DNA of 64,000 bases from Hetaerina americana. Lineage: Eukaryota > Arthropoda > Insecta > Odonata > Calopterygidae. The stretch lies in NCBI GenBank assembly GCA_022747635.1, contig JAKTNV010000003.1, forward strand, positions 30,174,551 to 30,238,550. The letters are read 5' to 3'. The number at the start of each line of letters is the position of its first letter. Position 1 is the first letter of the stretch. This document shows, piece by piece, positions 60,501 through 64,000 of this stretch. The notes under the pieces are model-generated. The model worked only from the letters and a program-made list of their open reading frames with translations, had not been told where the DNA came from and did no database searches. The position numbers and the translations under genes were made by a program.

Positions 60501-60563
60501 TCGAGGCATGAAAGTGACTCGCTTGGTAAGGGAGCAACCAGTCAACTGGACATGTACACCCAA
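18459..60563 (-). CDS. Vps13: Vps13 (VPS13A/C type), C-terminal part, 17 exons, 5' end outside window
   Basis: VPS13 proteins are rod-like lipid transfer proteins at organelle contact sites (ER, mitochondria, endosomes, lipid droplets). Seventeen minus-strand exons join in frame at all 16 GT-AG junctions and encode 868 residues plus stop. In order: last VAB/SHR-BD repeats (LTKRVTF, then [16 protein letters not shown]), the FTW-DP-G-R motif, [21 protein letters not shown], an APT1-like stretch ([15 protein letters not shown]), [13 protein letters not shown], the ATG2-C-like region ([41 protein letters not shown]) and a C-terminal PH-like domain ([12 protein letters not shown]). These motifs and their order are those of VPS13A/C; VPS13D-specific features are not seen. 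The N-terminal chorein/lipid-groove region is beyond 64000. Its introns hold most of the transposons in the window. I see no frameshift or premature stop in any exon, so the gene looks functional. Confidence 0.95.
19246..20960 (-). mobile_element. 5'-truncated jockey-like LINE with reverse transcriptase
   Basis: Minus strand. RT motifs: [41 protein letters not shown], then after a frameshift [19 protein letters not shown] and LLYDDVLK, where the Ala of YADD is missing. Further 3' frames carry [20 protein letters not shown] and [15 protein letters not shown], a typical RT C-terminal tail. The 3' end is an (AAAT)n tail at about 19246-19265. Frameshifts and the damaged active site make it inactive. 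It lies in the last Vps13 intron. Confidence 0.85.
20961..22315 (-). other. Vps13 last intron, middle part
   Basis: Two overlapping plus-strand frames of 79 and 74 codons at 21372-21754 show no family I recognise. Nothing else seen. Confidence 0.4.
22316..23170. mobile_element. Palindromic mariner remnant
   Basis: Arms about 22316-22535 and 22975-23170 are inverted copies of one mariner 3' end (shared TTGAGGTCTCCAAT at the tips and TTCAAGCTTTAAAAT). The single-copy centre has plus-strand transposase remains: [18 protein letters not shown] (second catalytic Asp), [11 protein letters not shown] (third Asp). Broken by stops. A second independent fold-back mariner besides 16855-17410. Confidence 0.8.
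23367..23522 (-). CDS. Vps13: Vps13 exon p (PH-like domain, second half)
   Basis: 52 codons, phase 0. [10 protein letters not shown] continues the domain (family 'W-x-W/Y-x-WxE'), followed by [16 protein letters not shown]. The intron downstream is about 4.9 kb. Confidence 0.92.
23612..23683 (+). mobile_element. 5'-truncated SINE, family 1, with target-site duplication
   Basis: Only the last 70 bp of the SINE (GCGCAAATGACCTTAGCTG, CGGTCGCCTCCCC and a CTACTACTAATA tail). A 9-bp direct repeat ATATAATAC lies at 23603-23611 and 23684-23692. The right copy overlaps the insertion point of the adjacent mariner. Confidence 0.85.
23690..24447 (+). mobile_element. Young core-deleted mariner with perfect 33-bp terminal inverted repeats
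   Basis: Left repeat 23692-23724 and right repeat 24413-24445 are exact reverse complements (start CGAGGGTCATCCGGAAAG), flanked by TA on both sides, the mariner target duplication. Total 758 bp against about 1.3 kb for a full element. The catalytic core is deleted while both transposase ends remain. Perfect repeats indicate recent movement, probably mobilised in trans by a full-length relative. Confidence 0.95.
23845..24252 (+). CDS. Truncated mariner transposase: paired HTH domain only
   Basis: 135 codons, uninterrupted. Two HTH units: the first around residues 12-55 ([36 protein letters not shown]), then the GRP-type linker DDERSGRPS, then the second HTH ([21 protein letters not shown]) and the start of the linker to the catalytic domain (ARWVPR). 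The ORF then shifts frame across the deletion; a second frame (24134-24346) holds the transposase C-terminal tail ([13 protein letters not shown]). No catalytic Asp remains, so it cannot transpose. It could bind inverted repeats. Confidence 0.8.
   Translation: MFTMFKKIENAASCEVRAVIKFLNARNVRPCDIHRQLKEVYGDNVMDESSVRRWCRNFNMGRGNTHDDERSGRPSVITDQLVSSVDEFVRNDRRVTIDDICEHFPNVSRTIVHEIIKHHLHYAKICARWVPRVSQ
24555..25530 (-). mobile_element. Degenerate LINE fragment (RT palm/C-terminal part)
   Basis: Minus-strand translation gives [19 protein letters not shown] then [11 protein letters not shown] and [12 protein letters not shown], resembling the RT 3' half of 'craniofacial development protein 2'-type LINEs (family pattern VGLKMNVKKTKVM...VEYFKYLG). 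Full of stops and shifts; limits approximate. Confidence 0.5.
25600..26190 (+). mobile_element. Degenerate LINE fragment (RT N-terminal part)
   Basis: Plus strand: [26 protein letters not shown], then [19 protein letters not shown], matching the RT entry region of the same broad LINE type (WKEYVEELF, GVDEIPVELLK, CEDYRTISLI). It lies head-on to the minus-strand fragment at 24555-25530. Inactive. Confidence 0.6.
26191..27291 (-). other. Vps13 intron sequence
   Basis: No gene. A small perfect hairpin (10-bp stem TCATTAGCCA/TGGCTAATGA, 16-nt loop) lies at 26982-27017. Otherwise nothing recognised. Confidence 0.5.
27292..27423 (-). CDS. Vps13: Vps13 exon o (PH-like domain, first half)
   Basis: 44 codons, phase 0. 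[20 protein letters not shown] and [14 protein letters not shown] fit the C-terminal VPS13 PH-like domain ('...VLMVTDRRILFV...VFGHWQVDW'). Strong donor CAG|GTGAGT. Confidence 0.95.
27550..27800 (+). pseudogene. Mariner transposase fragment
   Basis: Plus strand: [20 protein letters not shown] (second catalytic Asp block) then [20 protein letters not shown] and a remnant of the third Asp block with a shift. About 250 bp, no terminal repeats seen. Confidence 0.75.
28318..28740 (+). mobile_element. tRNA-derived SINE, family 2, interrupted by a hairpin element
   Basis: The head GCCCTGGTGGCGACAGG plus the B-box-like block GGTTGCACGTTCAATTCC are tRNA-like. The body is split by the hairpin at 28417-28576. 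The 3' part ends with CCCCAATAAAGACATTAAAT and an (AAAT)n tail, the usual tail of LINE-mobilised SINEs. Confidence 0.65.
28417..28576. repeat. Hairpin element with shared core (copy 2)
   Basis: Arms about 28417-28486 and 28501-28576 are reverse complements (for example TAATTCCACACACTTTATTT). The loop is AGGTTTCGACGTTG then AATGTCATCATCAGGTC, the same core as the hairpins at 15811, 46561 and 49368. Inserted inside a SINE. Confidence 0.8.
28741..30435 (-). other. Vps13 intron sequence
   Basis: No gene recognised. A short palindrome GAGCTCTCTTCTC...GAGAGGAGCTC lies at 29511-29541. Minus frames at 28994-29463 show no family I can name. Confidence 0.4.
30436..30550 (-). CDS. Vps13: Vps13 exon n
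   Basis: 1 nt plus 38 codons. [15 protein letters not shown] corresponds to the 'EEVSRLRPPR' linker before the PH-like domain. The equivalent vertebrate segment usually reads 'RPPR'; here it is 'RLPR'. Donor GTGAGA. Confidence 0.92.
31181..32400 (-). pseudogene. Defective mariner, copy 1 of a pair
   Basis: Minus strand. HTH part [20 protein letters not shown] and C-terminal part [18 protein letters not shown] are readable. A close relative of the copy at 48322-49324 but with about 250 bp (near 31620-31885) that the other lacks. It contains a local scramble of CCATGGGGGTATAGTA repeats near 31778-31832. Stops and shifts throughout. Confidence 0.85.
32680..32995 (+). mobile_element. tRNA-derived SINE, family 1-like, diverged
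   Basis: Head with GGCTAGTGGACTGGC and B-box-like GGATTTGAATACC, then body blocks shared with other copies (GATGGGTCGTTAAACTG, TTTCTCTCCACCCTTCC, ACCAAATAACCCAACCAT). No clear target-site duplication; limits approximate. Confidence 0.65.
33291..33417. repeat. Near-perfect hairpin, 55-bp arms
   Basis: Arms 33291-33348 and 33358-33417 are about 90 percent complementary (AAAAAGAAACTTTACACTTC against AAAAAGAAACTTTGCACTTC). The loop is only about 10 nt. It lacks the ATCATCTTC core of the other hairpins. Lies 160 bp before Vps13 exon m in transcribed sequence terms. Confidence 0.85.
33579..33748 (-). CDS. Vps13: Vps13 exon m
   Basis: 56 codons plus 2 nt. [20 protein letters not shown] and [15 protein letters not shown] correspond to the VPS13 'TKPVEGAKKEG...ARPTGGIVDMAS' repeat. 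Donor GTAAGT. Confidence 0.97.
33836..33957 (-). CDS. Vps13: Vps13 exon l
   Basis: 2 nt plus 40 codons. [19 protein letters not shown] then a Pro-containing turn and [12 protein letters not shown], equivalent to the family's 'SLARGGKGL'. It is separated from exon m by only 87 bp. Confidence 0.97.
33958..34696 (-). other. Vps13 intron k/l
   Basis: AT-rich intron of 739 bp. Nothing recognised. Confidence 0.6.
34697..34814 (-). CDS. Vps13: Vps13 exon k
   Basis: 39 codons plus 1 nt. [16 protein letters not shown] and [11 protein letters not shown] match VPS13A/C almost residue for residue. Gly/Ala-rich amphipathic segment. Confidence 0.97.
35100..35285 (+). mobile_element. tRNA-derived SINE, family 1, short copy
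   Basis: Head TGCTGCGGTGGTTGGAGC, B-box GGTTTGAATCC at about 35147, then TTTCTCTCCACCCTTC and ATCTAATGGCACAAATG. Internal deletion relative to the 300-bp copies. Limits approximate. Confidence 0.7.
35881..36810 (-). pseudogene. Defective mariner transposase
   Basis: Minus strand: [42 protein letters not shown] (first Asp), GKVMASGF, then after shifts [19 protein letters not shown] (third Asp) and [16 protein letters not shown] at the C-terminus. The second Asp region is lost by frameshift. Only the 3' terminal repeat side is clear; the N-terminal HTH is truncated. Confidence 0.88.
37339..37534 (-). CDS. Vps13: Vps13 exon j
   Basis: 1 nt plus 65 codons. It contains [28 protein letters not shown] and [11 protein letters not shown], the hallmark of the C-terminal VPS13/ATG2-C-like region that forms amphipathic helices for lipid-droplet and mitochondrial binding (family knowledge). 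Donor GTGAGT. Confidence 0.97.
37535..39114 (-). other. Vps13 intron i/j
   Basis: No gene or repeat recognised. Confidence 0.5.
39115..39236 (-). CDS. Vps13: Vps13 exon i
   Basis: 40 codons plus 2 nt. [12 protein letters not shown] then [17 protein letters not shown], the VPS13 'GVTLTDIQDVVFK' motif. The exon follows a T-rich acceptor ending CCAG; donor GTATGT. Confidence 0.95.
39631..39929 (-). mobile_element. tRNA-derived SINE, family 1, minus orientation
   Basis: About 300 bp between 8-bp direct repeats AGATTAAT (39623-39630 and 39930-39937). Tail of triplets at the left, tRNA-like head at the right with B-box GGTTCAAATCC. Body matches the SINE at 40911-41222 over its whole length (GAGAAACCCGGCATCAGCAT, CATCCGACGGACAGC). 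Confidence 0.9.
40070..41719 (-). mobile_element. Near full-length mariner split by a SINE
   Basis: Inverted repeats 40070-40090 and 41699-41719 (AGGTCTGTTCAAAAAGTAT), left TA present. Minus-strand transposase: N-terminus [20 protein letters not shown] and [13 protein letters not shown] at 41552-41268, then the SINE, then [43 protein letters not shown] (second Asp) and [11 protein letters not shown] with a 1-nt frameshift just before the third Asp. Without the SINE and one target copy it is about 1.32 kb, the normal length. Confidence 0.93.
40911..41222 (-). mobile_element. tRNA-derived SINE, family 1, inserted in mariner
   Basis: 312 bp bounded by a 14-bp target duplication CCAAATCATTGGTA at 40897-40910 and 41223-41236. 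Minus orientation: triplet tail (TAGTAG on plus) at left, head GGGATCAAGATGGTGAGG at right with B-box GGTTTAAATCC. The best-preserved copy in the window and a good family reference. Confidence 0.95.
41757..41876 (-). CDS. Vps13: Vps13 exon h
   Basis: 40 codons, phase 0 on both sides. The end [11 protein letters not shown] matches VPS13 'YFDxLHLSPLK', which leads straight into the HLSFSL motif of the next exon. It lies 37 bp from the right end of a mariner copy (40070-41719), between that end and the 3' splice side of the exon. Confidence 0.95.
41877..42889 (-). other. Vps13 intron g/h, right of exon h
   Basis: No gene recognised; the small plus frame at 42487-42672 has no family signal. Confidence 0.4.
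42890..44130 (+). pseudogene. pogo/Tigger-like DNA transposon relic
   Basis: Plus strand. N-terminal CENP-B-like HTH remains ([16 protein letters not shown]), a second DNA-binding block ending [15 protein letters not shown], then the DDE core [17 protein letters not shown] (first Asp of the 'FNVDETGLFWKKMP' motif) and YILFAYHL. Many stops and shifts. No terminal repeats identified; limits approximate. Confidence 0.75.
44692..44867 (-). CDS. Vps13: Vps13 exon g
   Basis: 2 nt plus 58 codons. [11 protein letters not shown] and [19 protein letters not shown] are near-invariant in VPS13A/C. The donor GTAAGT follows the codon for Asp of GVYD. Confidence 0.96.
44868..46560 (-). other. Vps13 intron f/g, left part
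   Basis: AT-rich; no gene or repeat recognised. Confidence 0.5.
46561..46699. repeat. Hairpin element with shared core (copy 3)
   Basis: Arms 46570-46609 and 46647-46683 are reverse complements (TATTTTTCCACTGTTCTTT). Read on the minus strand, the loop is TACTAGTTTCAACAC then ATATCATCATAAGGTACC, the same core order as the hairpins at 15811 and 28417. Confidence 0.8.
46700..47065 (-). other. Vps13 intron f/g, right part
   Basis: Nothing recognised. Confidence 0.5.
47066..47282 (-). CDS. Vps13: Vps13 exon f (APT1-like segment)
   Basis: 72 codons plus 1 nt. Motifs [35 protein letters not shown]. The split codon gives Ala at the junction to the next exon (TDS|A|PKPF), exactly the family sequence. 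This belongs to the Apt1 (FMP27-like) region that targets VPS13 to membranes. Confidence 0.96.
47283..48321 (-). other. Vps13 intron e/f, left part
   Basis: Nothing recognised. Confidence 0.5.
48322..49324 (-). pseudogene. Defective mariner, copy 2 of a pair
   Basis: Bounded by TA and imperfect inverted repeats (TGAGGGCAATTTGAAAAG left; the right end reads TAATTACCCTCA). Minus strand: [19 protein letters not shown] joins the second- and third-Asp regions across an internal deletion, then [15 protein letters not shown]. About 1.0 kb. Very similar to 31181-32400, so both derive from one subfamily. Confidence 0.9.
49368..49472. repeat. Hairpin element with shared core (copy 4)
   Basis: Arms about 49368-49404 and 49439-49472 are reverse complements (ACCAGGTTTTTATG against ACCAGGTTTTAATG). 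The loop contains GAATCATCTTCCGG, the same core as the other three. It begins 44 bp from the mariner end at 49324. Confidence 0.7.
49473..51350 (-). other. Vps13 intron e/f, right part
   Basis: Contains an (ATT)n run at about 49732-49748. No gene recognised. Confidence 0.5.
51351..51504 (-). CDS. Vps13: Vps13 exon e
   Basis: 1 nt plus 51 codons. It starts with SGVIWE and continues with a Lys/Gln/Glu-rich linker containing ESALLEKGY, equivalent to the 'LLEQxY' helix in VPS13A/C. Donor GTATGT, phase 0. Confidence 0.93.
51800..52545 (+). pseudogene. Internally deleted mariner
   Basis: Plus strand. The leader (51818-52072) resembles a mariner 5' region ending just before TLKFCVY, the start of the HTH; then a deletion; then [18 protein letters not shown] (third Asp) and [20 protein letters not shown], the C-terminal tail. 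First and second Asp blocks are absent. The right repeat ends near 52540 (ACTTTTTATACAAACCTTG). Confidence 0.7.
53033..53246. repeat. Perfect 107-bp tandem duplication
   Basis: 53033-53139 and 53140-53246 are identical base for base (both start ATGCAATGAAAGAAAG). Head-to-tail, two copies only, purine-rich on the plus strand. Identity implies a very recent duplication. Lies in a Vps13 intron. Confidence 0.95.
53637..53860 (-). CDS. Vps13: Vps13 exon d
   Basis: 74 codons plus 2 nt. [18 protein letters not shown] is the strongest VPS13 marker here. The exon then runs into GLGLSLIDD, matching the family's 'GIGISLVNN' strand. The final AG plus T of the next exon makes the first Ser of SSGVIWE. 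Confidence 0.95.
53861..54802 (-). other. Vps13 intron c/d
   Basis: AT-rich, 942 bp. Nothing recognised. Confidence 0.6.
54803..54914 (-). CDS. Vps13: Vps13 exon c
   Basis: 1 nt plus 37 codons. [19 protein letters not shown] matches the conserved 'PGE-x3-FTW-x-DP-x-G-x-R' signature of VPS13A/C. Donor GTTAGT. The intron before it is about 5.1 kb and contains two mariner copies. Confidence 0.94.
55748..57040 (+). mobile_element. Full-length mariner with all three catalytic Asp blocks but broken frame
   Basis: About 1.29 kb, imperfect inverted ends (TACGAGGGTGGTCCCGGC left; TTGGAATTACCCTCGTA right). Plus-strand transposase in pieces: HTH region with stops ([39 protein letters not shown]), frame 56280-56600 with [20 protein letters not shown] (first Asp), and frame 56605-56973 with [12 protein letters not shown] (second Asp) and [16 protein letters not shown] (third Asp), ending [14 protein letters not shown]. 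At least four disabling stops or shifts. Confidence 0.93.
57041..59052 (-). other. Vps13 intron b/c, middle
   Basis: No gene recognised. The 98-codon plus frame at 57191-57487 has somewhat more CpG than the surroundings but no family similarity. Confidence 0.4.
59053..59926 (+). mobile_element. Internally deleted, degenerate mariner
   Basis: Inverted ends of about 28 bp (GGGGCTGTTCAATAAAGAG left; right end reads as GGGATGTTTGATAAATAG on minus), left TA at 59051. Plus strand retains [15 protein letters not shown] and [18 protein letters not shown] from the N-terminal HTH. The catalytic core is mostly gone. Confidence 0.8.
60056..60204 (-). CDS. Vps13: Vps13 exon b
   Basis: 49 codons plus 2 nt, separated from exon a by an 80-bp intron. 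It carries [18 protein letters not shown], matching the VPS13 FxPY-x-G-xAPxLIxNH motif. The last two bases pair with the first base of the next exon to give the Trp of NDIWSVKPGE. Confidence 0.94.
60285..60563 (-). CDS. Vps13: Vps13 exon a (VAB/SHR-BD repeat)
   Basis: 93 codons, phase 0 at both ends. It follows an ACAG acceptor and ends at AAG|GTAAGG. It contains [15 protein letters not shown] and a DPWVKV turn, typical of the beta-sandwich repeats of the VPS13 adaptor-binding region that docks Pro-X-Pro adaptor motifs (family knowledge). The preceding exon must lie right of the LINE cluster at 60855-63420 or outside the window. Confidence 0.95.
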
Positions 60564-60639
60564 CTGTTTTAAAATGAAAGTGGAACAAATATGCTGTTAC
60601 GTAGCAATATAATGATGATGATATCAAACTTTTGCAGGT

Positions 60640-60850
60640 GACATGAAATATGTATGAACATACTATCAGTATCACAAATAAATAAAATGTACAAGAAAAA
60701 ATATACAAAAAAACATATACAAACATATGTTCGTACAAATATGTACAAACATACAAACAGTAGAACCTCAAAGTTAATCAATTTGTACTAGTGTAATATT
60801 AAATTAAAATTAATTAATTTAAGATTAATTTAGATTAATTCAATTAAGAT
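60640..60850. repeat. Low-complexity ACATA/TTAAT-rich stretch
   Basis: Degenerate runs of ACAAACATA-type units (60700-60760), then GATTAATT-type units (60790-60850), immediately before the LINE sequence. Non-coding. Confidence 0.6.
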
Positions 60851-60854
60851 TAAT

Positions 60855-63420
60855 AGCATCTTATCTCAAAAAACCCTACTACTTTCAAATTCTCAGCATG
60901 GATTTAGATCTGAAAGGTCTACCACAACTGCCATATGTCAGGCAATCTACAGCATACTTAATTAATTAGATGCTAAACGCAAAACTCTTCGAATGTTTTT
61001 CGACTTAACAAAGGCCTTTGATGATGTAAACCACAATAATAATAATAATAATACTTTATTCATTTTAAAAATGGTACAACCATATTAAATGTCGTCAATA
61101 TAAGTATTATTTAACATATAAACATACTTTCTTAAATGTGATGAAAATTGTCACAAAAGAATTCATCCAATGAGTATAGTGGGTGAGCAAGTAACCAGGT
61201 ATATACCCTATTCTTGAAACTCTGGATACCATCTGATTTCAACTGAGTAGGCAGATAGTTATACAGTCGTATGTTCATATTGTGAAATGTGTTGTAAGTT
61301 GATGACAATCTACAATAAGTAGTATTTAGATTCGATTTACCTCTTGTGGAATAGTTATGGAGGTTGGATCTTAATTGGTAAGTTTCTAGATTAACTTTCA
61401 CATGAATCAGAGCCTTAAAGATATACAAACAAAATACAGTCATGATTCTATACCTAATAAAAAAAGGTTTGCAGGAATCACGTGGTGGTATATTAGCAAG
61501 AGAGCGAATAGCTCTCTTTTGCAGCAGCAAAATTTGTTTAACATGAGGGGAATGACCCCATAACTCAACACCATAATTCAAATGACATTGAAAGAAGGCA
61601 TGGTAAAGTGTTAAACGATACTCATTTGAAATGATAAAGTTGAGCTTTCTTCACATATAAACAGCTTTACTAAGTTTATTACAGGTCTGACTGATGTGAG
61701 TCTCCCAATTAAGTTTTGTATCAATATAAATTCCTAGTATTTTAGCAGTTTCAATATCAGTTATTTTTGATTTAAGACTGCACACAATATGCTGAGTTTT
61801 GTTAGTATTTAATTGTAAATGATTAACATCAAACCATTCCTTAGCCTGTTTTTGGGTAGCACTAGATCGTAACTTTGCATCTTCTAGATGTTGACACTTT
61901 TGCACAAAAGTATGTCATCAGCATATAAAACAGATCTAGGTTTCATATTACAGGGCAAATCATTAATCATGATAATGAAAAGTACTGGGCCAAGCACAGA
62001 GCCCTGTGGTACACCACATTTTACTTTAAGAGCTGCAGACCGACAGCCATCAAGTTCAACCAATTGGTGGCGATCATCCAAATATGACTTCATTAGTTTC
62101 AGTGCAACTCCCTTAATACCATAGACTACTAATTAAACTCAAAAGAATAGGAATTAGAGGAATTCCTCAAAATTGGATGAAGTCCTATATGCACAATTGC
62201 ACTCAGAAAGCAGTGTTATCAGTTGATGGGTCAAAATATTCATCTGAAGCATACCAAGTTAACAAAGGGTTTCCACCAGGCTCAACCCTTGGGCCACTCC
62301 TTTTCCTGATATACCTCAATACCCTACCTAACTGCTTACAGAATTATGAAGAAATAATACCAGTGTTGTATGCTGACGACACTAATGTAATAATATCAAC
62401 ACAAACATATCCCAGCCTTATGGATAAATCAAAGTATGTCACACTTGCAATAAACAAGTGGTGTACAGACAACCTTCTAGACTTAAATGTAAATAAAAGT
62501 AAAATAGTATACTTTACACGTAATAAGAACATGCCAGATGATCGGCTGGTAAAAATTAATGACCAATCAATTGAGCATGTGACGGAATGTAAATTTCTAG
62601 GTATTTCTCTGTGTGCAAATATTTCTTGGGATACGAATATAAAAGACACCTGTATGAAACTACAAGTAAAACTGTACCACTCAATTTATACTATGGGGAA
62701 ATTTATTCAAATATAACCTACAGTATAATATTATGGGGATCAGCTGCTATTTCTCAAACCATCTTTAAAATGCAAAAGAGAGCTATTAGAATCATCACCA
62801 GGAAATCTCACAATGCTCCACCAAGGCCTATTTTCCATGAATAAATTTGCTACCACTCCCGTGCATCTACATTATGTTTTTAATTCTATATATAAAAAAT
62901 AACATTGGCAACTATCCTCTTAACTCTGCCTATCATCATCATTACACCAGAGTAAGGAATGACATCCATTATGAGAATATAAGAACTAAAGCATTGAAAT
63001 TAGGACCCAATGAAATGGGCATCAGATTATATAACAAACTACACAAAAGTATCAAGGATACAAAAGGAACTGCTGCATTCAGGCATAAATTAAAAATATA
63101 TACACAGTGTATTATGTTCTACTCGTTTGACGAATATCTCAACAATATTCCTGACCATTAAGTTCATACTTTTAGTTTATGGTCATGGTTCGATTCATGT
63201 TGGTAATCAATGATTTTTCTTAATTGATATATCATGTGCATGTCACAGCCAATGTTCATGGGTTTGTGCCAAATATTATGTAACTGTGAGCAACATTTCT
63301 TTTATGTATCTTAATTGAGCCAGTGTCATTGCTCCTTTTTGATGTGCCTTATATCATGTACATACACCACCCACCTGGTATTTTTGTATTGTGATCTCTG
63401 GGCAAATAAAAAGTAATAAT
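60855..63420 (+). mobile_element. LINE 1: non-LTR retrotransposon, 5'-truncated, split by LINE 2
   Basis: Plus strand. The 5' piece 60855-61035 codes HGFRSERSTTTAICQAIYSI and FFDLTKAFDDVNH. The frame resumes at about 62126 with HRLLIKLKRIGIRGIPQNW, then FPPGSTLGPLLFLIYLN and VLYADDTNV (catalytic YADD). Frameshifts follow near 62700 and 62840 (LWGSAAISQTIFKMQKRAIR, NIRTKALKLGPNEMGIRLYN). The 3' end is AAATAAAAAGTAATAATAA at about 63400-63420. Jockey/CR1-like order of motifs. Inactive through truncation, insertion and shifts. Confidence 0.88.
61034..62125 (-). mobile_element. LINE 2: 5'-truncated non-LTR retrotransposon inserted in LINE 1
   Basis: Minus strand. RT pieces: MKSYLDDRHQLVELDGCRSA, CGVPQGSVLGPVLFIIMIND and VLYADDILLCK at 62093-61884; EWFDVNHLQLNTNKTQHIV and KILGIYIDTKLNWETHI at 61905-61651; the C-terminal part MNYGVELWGHSPHVKQI to FNVHH-like end at 61581-61132. 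The 3' tail is (ATT)n at 61034-61052. Two frameshifts. Short imperfect target duplication ACCACA/ACCATA at the junctions. Confidence 0.88.
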
Positions 63421-64000
63421 AATAATTATTATTTTTATTTTTAGTGATTAATTGATTGTTTCATTACCTACACAAGAACTTATGAAAACTCTTTGGCAAA
63501 AAATGCCACCAATTCTATAAACAATGAAATTGTATTTATAAAGCAATTATATCTTCCCCACTCCCACAAAACTATCACAATCATGATATCTCCTACAGCT
63601 TGAAAAATGTTAGTAAATACTATTAATCAGACACTGCTAATTATTAGCCATTTCATAAGGTTTATAGCTAATCATTTATTAGTTTCTATCTTATTTCTCA
63701 TACACAATTACATATGTACATCTGTAATCTAACTACTGTAACATCTGCCAATTAATACATCCCTCAGTTCAAGAAAGACATAGTAAACCCCATGAGTCAT
63801 ATGCAATTAAAGGTCTCTTTCTGACTACACTCTTTTGCTTGCTGGATATCATTTGATTGCACACATTCTTAAAGAAATGAGTAAATTCTGACAATACTCC
63901 AAAAAATTAATAAATAAAATAATAATAATAAATACCAATAGAAATGACACTGCTATATTTTGTGAATATTTAATTTTCACTCTACTCCTTGGAAGTTATA
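63421..64000 (-). other. Right edge, probably Vps13 intron
   Basis: AT-rich; no exon recognised on the minus strand. The next upstream Vps13 exon is presumably beyond 64000. Confidence 0.4.

Overview
The window is eukaryotic nuclear DNA: AT-rich, with long introns, GT-AG splice junctions and a dense load of mariner transposons, SINEs and LINE fragments. The conserved genes, the mariner types and the tRNA-derived SINEs together point to an arthropod, most likely an insect. I cannot name a species from sequence alone. There are no prokaryotic operons, no CRISPR array and no rRNA or true tRNA gene.

Two protein genes could be assembled, both on the minus strand and both cut by a window edge. (1) Vps13 (VPS13A/C type, a bridge-like lipid transfer protein): 17 coding exons from 60563 down to the stop at 18459. 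They join in frame at all 16 junctions and give the C-terminal 868 residues: end of the adaptor-binding (VAB/SHR-BD) region, APT1-like segment, ATG2-C-like amphipathic region and C-terminal PH-like domain. The N-terminal part lies beyond the right edge. (2) An orb/CPEB1-like gene (cytoplasmic polyadenylation element-binding protein): 5 exons from the probable start codon at 13505 down to 570, coding the low-complexity N-terminal regulatory region. The RRM and zinc-binding part should lie beyond the left edge. The genes are in tandem, with about 5 kb between the Vps13 stop and the orb start. They are not functionally linked in any obvious way.

Most of the remaining sequence is intron and intergenic DNA filled with mobile elements. 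I recognise 13 mariner/Tc1-like copies, all defective. One (23690-24447) has perfect 33-bp terminal inverted repeats and keeps only the DNA-binding half of its transposase. Two others are palindromic fold-backs. There are about seven tRNA-derived SINE copies, three with clear target-site duplications and one more likely, several LINE reverse transcriptase pieces including one LINE nested in another (60855-63420), a pogo/Tigger-like relic, and six hairpin (fold-back) elements, four of which share a roughly 30-nt core.

I found no convincing undescribed biological system. The observations most worth following are the shared-core hairpin family, the young core-deleted mariner with an intact HTH-only ORF, and the datable nested insertions.
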